Of a stretch of 5,058 nucleotides of DNA, positions 1 through 5,058 are shown piece by piece. A program made the translations under genes and the position numbers. This DNA is from Bacillota bacterium. Lineage in GTDB: Bacteria > Bacillota > Clostridia > Oscillospirales > Acutalibacteraceae. The notes beneath the pieces were generated by a model. It saw nothing but the letters and a program-made list of their open reading frames with translations. It searched no databases and had not been told where the DNA came from. The first letter of the stretch is position 1; each line of letters starts with the position of its first letter. The stretch covers positions 1 to 5,058 of the forward strand of contig JAEZRH010000014.1 in the NCBI GenBank assembly GCA_023412845.1, read 5' to 3'.

Positions 1-780
1 CACGATCATCAGCGCTTCGCAGACAAAGGTGTTCCGCCGCCCGGTAAACAGAGAGGCCAGCATGTACACGCCGTACACAGCGAAGGGCAGCTTCATCTGC
101 CTCCGATTCGGCAGCGTCGCAAGGAACACCGCAAACGACGGCGTAAAAAACATTGAAAGGCGGCTGAGGACGAAAGGCACGTTTTTGTCTTCCGACTGCG
201 TGAACGAACCCAGGTAGCCGTACCGCCGCACATCGAGGATCGTGTGAGCCAGCATGTAAAAGAATGCAATGGAGCTGATGAGCAGCACAACGACGCTGAT
301 CTGCCGGACAATGGGCACCAGTTCGCTCTGCCGCACGGCATCCCAGCCCTTTTCCCGCACGGCCTTTTCCCGTCTCAGAAACAGCGGCGCCGAAAGACGG
401 TACGCAGTGTAAACGCACAGGAACGACAAAGTTACCGCAAAAAGCGCCGTATATAGATTCGGCAGGTTGTCCGCTTCCACATCGTACAAAAGATGGCTGT
501 AGTCGCTCAGAAAGGCCACGTACACGCGGCCGAGCAGGAGCAGGTCGAACGCCCCGGCAAACACCAGAAACGCGAAATCGCGGCGAATGTTGGCGCAGAG
601 GTCGCAGATCACGGCGACGTTCAGCGCCGCGTTCGCCGCAAACAAGGTGCACACGGCCGCTTCCGTATAATAGCCGCCGAACGCCGCAAGCAGAAGCGAA
701 GTCAACAGCAGTACGCCCGCAAACCCGAAAAGCACGGTGTTCCGCAGGCAGTTGGTTACATGTAGACGTTCCGCAGTCAT
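1..780 (-). CDS. Polytopic membrane protein resembling Wzy O-antigen/capsule polymerase, 3' end cut by window
   Basis: The reading frame is open from an ATG at 778-780 to the left edge, giving 260 residues without a stop. A GGAGG at 788-792 lies 7 nt upstream, and a strong promoter precedes it. The protein is very hydrophobic, with likely membrane segments near residues 14-36, 41-62, 69-91, 109-129, 158-180, 210-224 and 232-246. There is a basic cytoplasmic-type stretch at about 135-160 (LRREKAVREKGW). After the fifth segment come a short polar loop (about 184-200) and then VPFVLSRLSMFFTPSFAVFL, LPNRR and a helix ending in LFTGRRNTF (244-252). This order, especially the TGxR-type motif after a long hydrophobic stretch, resembles O-antigen polysaccharide polymerase Wzy proteins, which join lipid-linked repeat units on the outer face of the membrane. 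The family call rests on remembered pattern similarity. The missing C-terminal part, probably a third or more of the protein, would be needed to confirm it. Another polytopic envelope protein remains possible. Confidence 0.85.
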   Translation of the reverse strand, partial: MTAERLHVTNCLRNTVLFGFAGVLLLTSLLLAAFGGYYTEAAVCTLFAANAALNVAVICDLCANIRRDFAFLVFAGAFDLLLLGRVYVAFLSDYSHLLYDVEADNLPNLYTALFAVTLSFLCVYTAYRLSAPLFLRREKAVREKGWDAVRQSELVPIVRQISVVVLLISSIAFFYMLAHTILDVRRYGYLGSFTQSEDKNVPFVLSRLSMFFTPSFAVFLATLPNRRQMKLPFAVYGVYMLASLFTGRRNTFVCEALMIV

Positions 781-820
781 GGACAGACCTCCGATTCGAC
801 CGATCGATCAAATGAATTTC

Positions 821-849
821 ATTATATCACGATTTCCCCGATTTGCCAA
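821..849 (-). promoter_or_regulatory. Sigma-A-type promoter for the Wzy-like gene
   Basis: Read on the minus strand, TTGGCA (844-849) and TATAAT (821-826) are separated by exactly 17 nt. This is a near-consensus housekeeping promoter. A TG lies just upstream of the -10 box, one base from the extended -10 position. The -35 box begins 17 nt after the rqcH stop, so the membrane gene can be transcribed independently of the upstream operon. The leader from the expected start to the ATG is about 35 nt and contains the 8-bp palindrome GATCGATC (802-809) followed by the GGAGG site at 788-792. Confidence 0.85.
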
Positions 850-865
850 AAGATTCCGGCCTCTT

Positions 866-2626
866 TCACCGCATCTTCATTTTCTCCGCGGCCTGCAGAT
901 CCGGCGCCGCAAATACGGTTTTAAAATCAACGTAGATCACCATACCCGGTTTTGCGCCCTGCGGCTTGCTGACATGGCGGACCTGCGTGTAGTCCACCGC
1001 AACGTTGGAGGAACCTCTCCCCCGGCTGTAACAGGCGGCAAGCATCGCCGCCTGCTCGACGGCCTCGCCGCTCGGGGCGCGCCCCTGCAGCGACAGCACC
1101 ACATGCGAACCGGGGATGTTCTTCGTATGGAACCAAAGATCGTTCTTCTTGGCCTGCTTCAGCGTCAGGTAATCGTTCTCCCGGTTGTTGCGGCCGGCCA
1201 GAATCAGGAAACCGTCCGAGGACCGGAACTGCATGGGGCCGATGGAGGCATTCTGCTTTTTATAGCCCCTCTGCGCCCGGATGTACCCCTGCTCCGTCAG
1301 TTCCGCGCGAATCTCGGAAAGCTCCTTCTCATTGGAGGCGCGGCTCAGTTCCTCAAAGACCGTGTCGAGGTAGGCAAGCTCTTCTTCCGCCTGCCTTATC
1401 TGTACGTTAAGGATTTCTTCTGCCGTTTTCGCCTTTCTGTATTCTTTGTAATACTTCTGCGCATTCTGCGAGGGCGTCAGCGTGGGGTCCAGGCGAACGG
1501 CCACCGAAGGCTGTTTCTCGTCGTAAAAGTTCTGAAGCTCGACGGAGTTCTGCCCTTTCTGCAGCCGGTAGAGGTTCGCGCTCAGCAGGTCGCCACAGAC
1601 GCGCCATTCGTCCCGCTTCGCGCATTTTTCAAGATCGCCGCGCTGCGCGTTGATCTTCCGGCTCAGCCGGTCGGAGGCGGTCGTCAGCACGCGCAGCAGG
1701 TCCTGCGACCGGACGCGCATCCGTTCGATACGGTCGCGCTCCCCGTAAAACCCGTCCAGAAGCTCCGAAAAGCTGCCGAAGCTGCGGATATCGGCGGCCC
1801 TTCCATACTGCTGAATGGGCATGAAGGAAAAGTCCAGAGGCTTTTTATCCGTATTCACCGCCATGGCAGGGGTCCCGTCGGCATTTTTGACGGTTTCCGC
1901 AAGCCTGCCGATAAAAAACAGCAGCCGTTCTTCCCTTTCGGGCGTCATGTCGCAGATTTTAAGGTCTACGCCGCGCCCAGTAAGATGCTGCAGCTCCCGA
2001 CAGACGATGGGCGAGACGCCCTGCAAGCTGGAAAGCAGCGCTTTCGAAAGCTCTGTGCCCGCGGGCATGGACAGAACGCGGCCGACGATCTCTTCCCGTG
2101 ACGCCGTCAGCAGGCAGAGCTTGTTCTGCGCCGGCGGGTAGCGGTAGAGAAGGCCGGGCAGCACAAGCCGCTCGGACGACATTTCGGCGTCTACGCGCCT
2201 GAGGGCGTCGACGATCTTCCCCTCGCCGTCGACCAGGATGATGTTGCTGTAACGGCCCATGATTTCTACGGCAAGCGTCAGCGTCACTTCGTCGCCCAGT
2301 TCGTTCACCGCCGTGAAATCAAGGCAGAGGAGACGTTCCAGCTCCGGCTGGCGGACCGCGGTCAGCCGCGCGCCGGAAAGCCGTTTGCGCAGCAGCATGC
2401 AGAGCATGGGCGGTTCCTTCGGGTTCTCCGGTACGAGCCGCGTGAAATTGATGCGGGCGCTGTTTGCGCGCGCGGAAAGCAGCAGCTTTCCCGACGCCTC
2501 GCGGGTGCGCAACGAAAGGACAAGCTCGTCGCGGTTCGGCTGGTAGATTTTGTCCACCCGCGCGCCGACGGCGGCTTCCTCGATTTCTTTTTTTAAATGG
2601 TGCAGAAAAGCCCCGTCAAGAGCCAT
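866..2626 (-). CDS. rqcH: RqcH (bacterial Rqc2/NEMF homologue, NFACT family), Ala-tail synthesis on stalled 50S subunits
   Basis: This 586-residue protein has full family length (B. subtilis RqcH is about 570). RqcH binds 50S subunits carrying a stalled peptidyl-tRNA and recruits tRNA-Ala to add a C-terminal alanine tail that marks the chain for degradation. Older annotations call the family fibronectin-binding protein FbpA. NFACT-N covers about residues 1-180, with PPMLCMLLRKRL (72-83), the catalytic-type ER at 97-98 (DR in the B. subtilis protein) and EIMGRYSN (121-128). A helix-hairpin-helix region lies at about 192-220. Coiled coils flank SQNAQKYYKEY (386-396), at about 294-340 and 395-445. 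NFACT-R covers about 465-575, with GRNNRENDYLT, DLWFH (496-500), PGSH (505-508) and SKPQGAKPGMV. The ATG at 2624-2626 is chosen because a GGAGG at 2634-2638 lies 7 nt upstream, inside the end of the Nif3 gene. The two genes overlap by 11 bp, so translation is probably coupled. No convincing terminator follows. Confidence 0.96.
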   Translation of the reverse strand: MALDGAFLHHLKKEIEEAAVGARVDKIYQPNRDELVLSLRTREASGKLLLSARANSARINFTRLVPENPKEPPMLCMLLRKRLSGARLTAVRQPELERLLCLDFTAVNELGDEVTLTLAVEIMGRYSNIILVDGEGKIVDALRRVDAEMSSERLVLPGLLYRYPPAQNKLCLLTASREEIVGRVLSMPAGTELSKALLSSLQGVSPIVCRELQHLTGRGVDLKICDMTPEREERLLFFIGRLAETVKNADGTPAMAVNTDKKPLDFSFMPIQQYGRAADIRSFGSFSELLDGFYGERDRIERMRVRSQDLLRVLTTASDRLSRKINAQRGDLEKCAKRDEWRVCGDLLSANLYRLQKGQNSVELQNFYDEKQPSVAVRLDPTLTPSQNAQKYYKEYRKAKTAEEILNVQIRQAEEELAYLDTVFEELSRASNEKELSEIRAELTEQGYIRAQRGYKKQNASIGPMQFRSSDGFLILAGRNNRENDYLTLKQAKKNDLWFHTKNIPGSHVVLSLQGRAPSGEAVEQAAMLAACYSRGRGSSNVAVDYTQVRHVSKPQGAKPGMVIYVDFKTVFAAPDLQAAEKMKMR

Positions 2627-3416
2627 TAGCGTTCCTCCCGGAAATTTGCAGATATTTGGCGGGCCGATGCGAACTCTGCGCGCGGGCGAACAAGACGTCC
2701 GGAAAGCGTTTTTGCAGCAGCTCCAGCAGCGGCCGTATCACGGCTTCCTCCGTGTCGTAATGCCCGGCGACGACAAGTGTGACGCCCAGGTTCGCGGCCT
2801 CGATCAGCTCATGGTGCTTGGCTTCTCCCGTCACGAACGCCTGACACCCTTTTTCGGCCGCGTCGCGCAGATAGTCGGACCCTGCCCCGCCGCAGAGGCC
2901 GACCGTCGAAACGGGCCTGTTGCCGTCCGCGTAAAACAGCCCGTCGCAGCCGAGTGCCTCCCCGGCCATGCGGGCGAACTCCTCCGGCGGATATTCCCGG
3001 CCCGTATCCCCCATCAGGGCCTCGGCAAGGCCGGAATCGCCGTATGCTTTCAGCGCGCGCACGTTTTCGAGGCCCAGCCGTTCCGCCAGGCAGCTGTTGA
3101 CGCCGCCGGCCGCGACGTCCAGATTGGTATGCGCGCAGATCGCCGCAACGCCGTATCGGGCCAGCAGGTACGAAGCGGTTCCCGGCCGCAGGGAACGCAG
3201 CGGGTGAAAGATGACCGGATGGTGGCTGACCAAAAGCTGCGCCCCGTTCTCCGCCGCTTCCCGGACGACGCCGGGCGTGATGTCGAGGGCCAGCAGAGCC
3301 CTTTCTACCCGCGCGCCGCTTTCTCCGGCCAGCAGGCCGGCGTTGTCGAAATCCATCGCCAGACGGAACGGCGCGAAACCGTCGATAAATCCGTAAATAT
3401 CCCCCACGGTCGTCAT
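2616..3416 (-). CDS. Nif3-like dinuclear metal-centre protein (YqfO/YbgI family), short form
   Basis: A 266-residue member of the Nif3 family, which forms toroidal hexamers with two metal ions per subunit. Its physiological role is unsettled, although it is often annotated as GTP cyclohydrolase I type 2. Expected metal ligands are all present: SHHP with H65 and H66, HTNLD ending in D100 (with H96 nearby), and GHYDTE with H219 and E223. The N-terminal half (about 1-125) and the C-terminal half (about 165-266) are the two halves of the Nif3 fold. The roughly 100-residue PII-like insert found in long forms such as B. subtilis YqfO (about 370 residues) is absent, so this is the compact YbgI-like form. 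The ATG has a G-rich site (GGGGGAG, 3422-3428) 5 nt upstream. The gene starts 21 bp after the trmK stop and overlaps rqcH by 11 bp. The trmK-nif3 pairing is conserved in Firmicutes, which supports both calls. Confidence 0.95.
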   Translation of the reverse strand: MTTVGDIYGFIDGFAPFRLAMDFDNAGLLAGESGARVERALLALDITPGVVREAAENGAQLLVSHHPVIFHPLRSLRPGTASYLLARYGVAAICAHTNLDVAAGGVNSCLAERLGLENVRALKAYGDSGLAEALMGDTGREYPPEEFARMAGEALGCDGLFYADGNRPVSTVGLCGGAGSDYLRDAAEKGCQAFVTGEAKHHELIEAANLGVTLVVAGHYDTEEAVIRPLLELLQKRFPDVLFARAQSSHRPAKYLQISGRNANGS

Positions 3417-3437
3417 AAAAGCTCCCCCGCTTTCGGT

Positions 3438-4139
3438 TTATTCTTTCGCTTTTTCAAGCATTTTTGCAATCTGTCCCCGGATGCCGTCAAGCTCCGCCGC
3501 AGCGTCCGGTTCGCCCTGGATCCGCAGACCGTCGGCCTTTTTTTTCAGCGACGCCGCGCGTTTTTTAAGGTACAGACGGTTTTCCGGCGTATCGGCCGAA
3601 ATACGGCCGGCGTATGGGTACAGCGCGCCCCTCATGCGGTTCGGCGGGTCGTATTCGCACAGCATGACCGTATAGACGTGCCCGTCTTCGCACGCGGCCT
3701 GTTCGCGCAGAACGGCGAACCCCTGCTCCGAAAGACAGCGCCTGAGGTCTTCGGCGGACGTCATGGGCTGCAGGATCAGGTGCTTTCGGGGGTCTTTGAG
3801 CCAAGGCGTCCGCAGCAGGATGCGCGAAACCAACAAGCCGCCCATTCCGGCAAAGACGATGTCGTCCGCCTCGTCCGGCGCCACAGCGTCGAGGCCGTCG
3901 GAAAGGCGCGCCGCGACGATATCTTCAACCCCGTACTTCCGGATGTTCTCTTCCGCGCGGGACAGCGGTCCGGGACGCACGTCCGCGGCGACCGCGCTTT
4001 CAACGCGTCCCTGCAGCGCAAGCCGGACGGGCAGATACGCGTGGTCGGTGCCGATATCCGCAAGGCGGCTGCCCGGCCGCACCATGGAAGCGCAGAGGGA
4101 AAGCCTTGCGCCGAGGGAAAACAGCGTTTTGTGCGGCAT
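3438..4139 (-). CDS. trmK: tRNA (adenine(22)-N1)-methyltransferase TrmK
   Basis: A 233-residue protein, close to the B. subtilis TrmK (YqfN) length of about 238. It uses S-adenosylmethionine to methylate N1 of A22 in the tRNA D-arm region. The Rossmann methyltransferase core shows DIGTDHAYLP (28-37, SAM motif I), a downstream acidic residue D53 in AADVRPGPL, LSDGL (79-83), FAGMGG (96-101) and LILQPM (121-126), which are hallmarks of the TrmK/COG2384 family. A charged, probably helical coiled-coil tail follows from about 186 to the end. The frame is open further upstream to an ATG at 4356-4358, but the ATG at 4137-4139 is preferred. GGGAGGG at 4149-4155 lies 9 nt upstream, the length then matches the family, and the extra 73 residues would lie mostly over the DUF1858 gene in another frame. 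No promoter is visible directly upstream, so it probably depends on read-through from the DUF1858 promoter. Confidence 0.95.
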   Translation of the reverse strand: MPHKTLFSLGARLSLCASMVRPGSRLADIGTDHAYLPVRLALQGRVESAVAADVRPGPLSRAEENIRKYGVEDIVAARLSDGLDAVAPDEADDIVFAGMGGLLVSRILLRTPWLKDPRKHLILQPMTSAEDLRRCLSEQGFAVLREQAACEDGHVYTVMLCEYDPPNRMRGALYPYAGRISADTPENRLYLKKRAASLKKKADGLRIQGEPDAAAELDGIRGQIAKMLEKAKE

Positions 4140-4148
4140 GCCCTTATC

Positions 4149-4155
4149 CCCTCCC
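4149..4155 (-). promoter_or_regulatory. Ribosome binding site that fixes the trmK start
   Basis: On the minus strand this reads GGGAGGG and contains a full GGAGG core, 9 nt before the ATG at 4137-4139. It is the main evidence against the longer upstream start of the same frame at 4358. Confidence 0.8.
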
Positions 4156-4182
4156 GACTTCCGCAGCTGCGCGCAACGAAAC

Positions 4183-4213
4183 GGCCGCCCGTCAGCCAGG
4201 CTGTCGGGCGACC
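4183..4213 (-). terminator. GC-rich hairpin between DUF1858 gene and trmK, possible attenuator or leaky terminator
   Basis: In the minus-strand RNA, GGU-CGCCCG (4205-4213) pairs with CGGGCG-GCC (4183-4191) as nine base pairs including one G-U. After one A-A mismatch, CAG pairs with CUG around a five-base CCUGG loop. The 3' side continues GUUUCGUUG, so the U-tract is short and interrupted. The fold begins 15 nt after the DUF1858 stop codon. It is too stable to ignore but has a poor U-tract, so I read it as partial termination or an mRNA-stability element that lowers expression of trmK-nif3-rqcH relative to the first gene. Confidence 0.5.
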
Positions 4214-4228
4214 GCTCTTCTCCTCGGA

Positions 4229-4447
4229 CTATTCCTTGGACACGGGAACCGAAGCAAGATGCTCGTTCAGTTTCTGCACCATTTCTTCCGCATCGACTCC
4301 ATGCACCATGCAGGCTTCCTCCAGCGTCTCTCCGCGCGAGGCGGGGCAGCCCAGACAATACATGCCCATGGCGAAAAAGAACGGCGCGCTGTCGGGATCA
4401 ATATCGAGAATATCGCCGATCAAAGTATCCTTTGTAATGGTCGTCAT
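4229..4447 (-). CDS. DUF1858 domain protein (hybrid-cluster-protein-associated redox-disulfide domain)
   Basis: A complete 72-residue cytoplasmic protein that is essentially one DUF1858 domain, the group also described as the hybrid cluster protein-associated redox disulfide domain (TIGR03980 type). The pattern is a short N-terminal helix region (TLIGDILDIDP, 8-18), then FAMGMYCLGCPASRGETLEEAC (25-46) carrying the CxxC pair C31 and C34 plus C46, then HGVDAEEMVQKLNEHL (49-64). Such small proteins are common in strict anaerobes. A thiol-redox or Fe-S-related role is inferred from the CxxC motif; no partner or reaction is established. The ATG at 4445-4447 has GGAGG at 4456-4460, 8 nt upstream, behind a strong promoter. 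No hybrid-cluster gene is seen beside it. It lies 89 bp ahead of trmK on the same strand and is probably the first gene of that transcript. Confidence 0.92.
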   Translation of the reverse strand: MTTITKDTLIGDILDIDPDSAPFFFAMGMYCLGCPASRGETLEEACMVHGVDAEEMVQKLNEHLASVPVSKE

Positions 4448-4504
4448 ATCAATAACCTCCGTTTCGGTTGTTGCTTGTACTCATATCCTGTTTCGGATGG
4501 CTTT

Positions 4505-4533
4505 ATTATAATACCGGGCAAGTCCCTTTGCAA
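4505..4533 (-). promoter_or_regulatory. Sigma-A-type promoter for the DUF1858-trmK-nif3-rqcH unit
   Basis: On the minus strand, TTGCAA (4528-4533) and TATAAT (4505-4510) are separated by 17 nt. The expected start gives a leader of about 50 nt with GGAGG at 4456-4460. It lies just downstream of the terminator of the preceding gene, so it defines a new transcription unit. It is the only strong promoter found between 4447 and the right edge, and none was seen before trmK, nif3 or rqcH. Confidence 0.85.
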
Positions 4534-4559
4534 TAGGTATCTTTTCCGGCCGATGAAGC

Positions 4560-4590
4560 AAAAATCCGTCCCGCTCGGAAGCAGGACGGA
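4560..4590 (-). terminator. Intrinsic terminator of the surface-protein gene
   Basis: On the minus strand UCCGUCC (4584-4590) pairs with GGACGGA (4565-4571), seven base pairs. After a U-C mismatch, GCU and AGC would extend the stem around a UCCG loop. It is followed directly by UUUUU (4560-4564). It starts 22 nt after the TGA at 4613-4615 and ends before the -35 box at 4533, so it separates the two transcription units cleanly. Confidence 0.88.
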
Positions 4591-4612
4591 GAATTTCGGA
4601 AAAAAGGTTCCA

Positions 4613-5058
4613 TCATACGACGGTGACGATACTGACGCGTTCCGCGCCCGCGGAAGAAACGGCGTAGAGCCCTGCGCTGCCCTTCCCGACGGCCGTCACT
4701 TTGAAATAGTATTTTCCGTTGATCTTCTGGGTGGAAACCGCTTTCAGGACCGAGCCGTTCCCGATGGAGAACGAAAGCGGGCCCCCGGAGCCTCCCGTAA
4801 ACTCAAACTGGTAGGTGCTTCCCTTTTTCATGGTGAAATAGAACGGGGTGTCCGACTTCACACCTGTCTGTACAGCCGTCTGCGCCGTACCCTTGGCGGG
4901 GAAGGAAACCGTAGAACCGCCCGAAGCCGTCGTCGTGATCACCGCGGAACCGGCGCCCTCGTTCTTGATGCGGTAGAGATATCCGCCCGAAACCTTCTGG
5001 GAATAAGCGACCGAAACGGCGGACGGATTGGAAGAGGATGCGGCCGGCGCGGAGGAGG
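4613..5058 (-). CDS. C-terminal part of a probable secreted or surface protein with beta-rich repeats; start outside window
   Basis: The frame is open from the TGA at 4613-4615 through the right edge, giving at least 147 residues. The internal GTG at 4940-4942 could be taken as a start, but the frame continues upstream without a stop and no ribosome binding site supports it. The visible part begins with a Ser/Ala/Pro linker (SSAPAASSSNPSA, residues 1-13 from the edge) of the type that joins extracellular domains. It continues as small, Gly/Ser/Thr-rich, beta-prone sequence with almost no cysteine. Two related segments sit 90 residues apart: 16-52 (SQKVSGGYLYRIKNEGAGSA) and 106-143 (TQKINGKYYFKVTAVGKGSA). 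Between them is SDTPFYFTMKKGSTYQFEFT, a motif I associate with secreted proteins of Ruminococcaceae. The sequence ends at a beta strand (VSIVTVV) with no LPXTG or membrane anchor. The full domain architecture and enzyme activity, if any, lie outside the window. The exact function is unknown. Confidence 0.85.
   Translation of the reverse strand, partial: SSAPAASSSNPSAVSVAYSQKVSGGYLYRIKNEGAGSAVITTTASGGSTVSFPAKGTAQTAVQTGVKSDTPFYFTMKKGSTYQFEFTGGSGGPLSFSIGNGSVLKAVSTQKINGKYYFKVTAVGKGSAGLYAVSSAGAERVSIVTVV
4628..4741 (-). repeat. Second copy of a degenerate protein-level repeat in the surface protein
   Basis: Residues 106-143 of the visible protein match residues 16-52 with an offset of 90 residues. 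They share Q-K, G, Y, the GxGSA block, then S-x-G and V-S, about 12 identities. The similarity is clear only in the translation, so this is an old duplication of a beta domain and not a recent DNA repeat. Confidence 0.6.
4901..5011 (-). repeat. First copy of a degenerate protein-level repeat in the surface protein
   Basis: Residues 16-52 of the visible protein, partner of the copy at 4628-4741. It follows the Ser/Ala linker directly, which suggests that the linker marks the start of a module of about 90 residues and that further copies may lie upstream, outside the window. Confidence 0.6.

Noticed and set aside
802..809. Palindrome GATCGATC in the leader of the Wzy-like gene
   Set aside because: Eight bases, which is short enough to occur by chance, and there is no second copy to suggest an operator.
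849..866. Small inverted repeat AAAGA/TCTTT with an 8-base loop at the end of rqcH
   Set aside because: Only five A/T-rich pairs, no following T-tract, and it overlaps the -35 box of the next promoter. Too weak to call a terminator.
737..2101. 454-codon open frame on the plus strand
   Set aside because: It is antisense to rqcH and to the start of the Wzy-like gene, has no family motif, and its composition is that of a reverse-complement shadow.
2550..4511. 653-codon open frame on the plus strand
   Set aside because: It lies antisense to trmK, nif3 and DUF1858, all of which have diagnostic motifs and RBSs. Its translation is Arg/Gln/Pro-rich low-quality sequence without recognisable domains, as expected for a shadow frame in GC-rich coding DNA.
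4448..4612. Riboswitch or small RNA between the surface-protein gene and the DUF1858 gene
   Set aside because: The 165 bp are explained by a terminator, a promoter and a leader of about 50 nt, which is too short and unstructured for a known riboswitch.
1..5058. CRISPR arrays, insertion sequences, tRNA or rRNA genes, retron- or toxin-antitoxin-like modules
   Set aside because: No direct-repeat array, terminal inverted repeats, transposase motifs or cloverleaf sequence were seen. Nearly all bases are accounted for by six co-directional genes and their short control regions.

Overview
All six genes recognised here are read from the minus strand, so transcription runs from high to low coordinates. 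The genes suggest a moderately GC-rich Gram-positive anaerobe of the Clostridia, plausibly Oscillospiraceae/Ruminococcaceae. The reasons are strong GGAGG ribosome binding sites, a bacterial RqcH and TrmK, a DUF1858 redox-disulfide protein typical of anaerobes, and a secreted protein with a Ser/Ala linker and beta-repeat tail. The genus cannot be named from the sequence alone.

Layout from right to left, in the direction of transcription. (1) 5058-4613 is the C-terminal end of a probable surface or secreted protein whose start lies outside the window, closed by a good intrinsic terminator at 4560-4590. (2) A near-consensus sigma-A promoter (4505-4533) drives a 72-residue DUF1858 protein (4229-4447). 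(3) An 89-bp gap follows, containing a GC-rich hairpin (4183-4213) with a weak T-tract, a candidate attenuator. (4) Then come trmK (tRNA m1A22 methyltransferase, 3438-4139), a Nif3/YqfO-family dinuclear-metal protein (2616-3416), and rqcH (866-2626). They are spaced 21 bp apart and then overlap by 11 bp. (5) A second near-consensus promoter (821-849) sits directly behind rqcH and starts a polytopic membrane protein (780 to beyond base 1). It resembles O-antigen/capsule polymerases (Wzy) and runs off the left edge.

The core is a housekeeping translation cluster. TrmK modifies tRNA, Nif3 is a conserved metal-binding protein of unsettled function commonly found beside TrmK, and RqcH adds C-terminal alanine tails to nascent chains on stalled 50S subunits. 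The DUF1858 gene at the head has the only obvious promoter, so the downstream genes are probably transcribed by read-through past the hairpin. The flanking genes (surface beta-repeat protein and Wzy-like polymerase) are envelope functions and appear to be separate transcription units.

I did not find a clearly new defence, mobile or RNA-based system. The points most worth a second look are the membrane gene at the left edge, the hairpin inside the operon, the D-to-E change in the RqcH DR motif, and the internal repeat in the surface protein.
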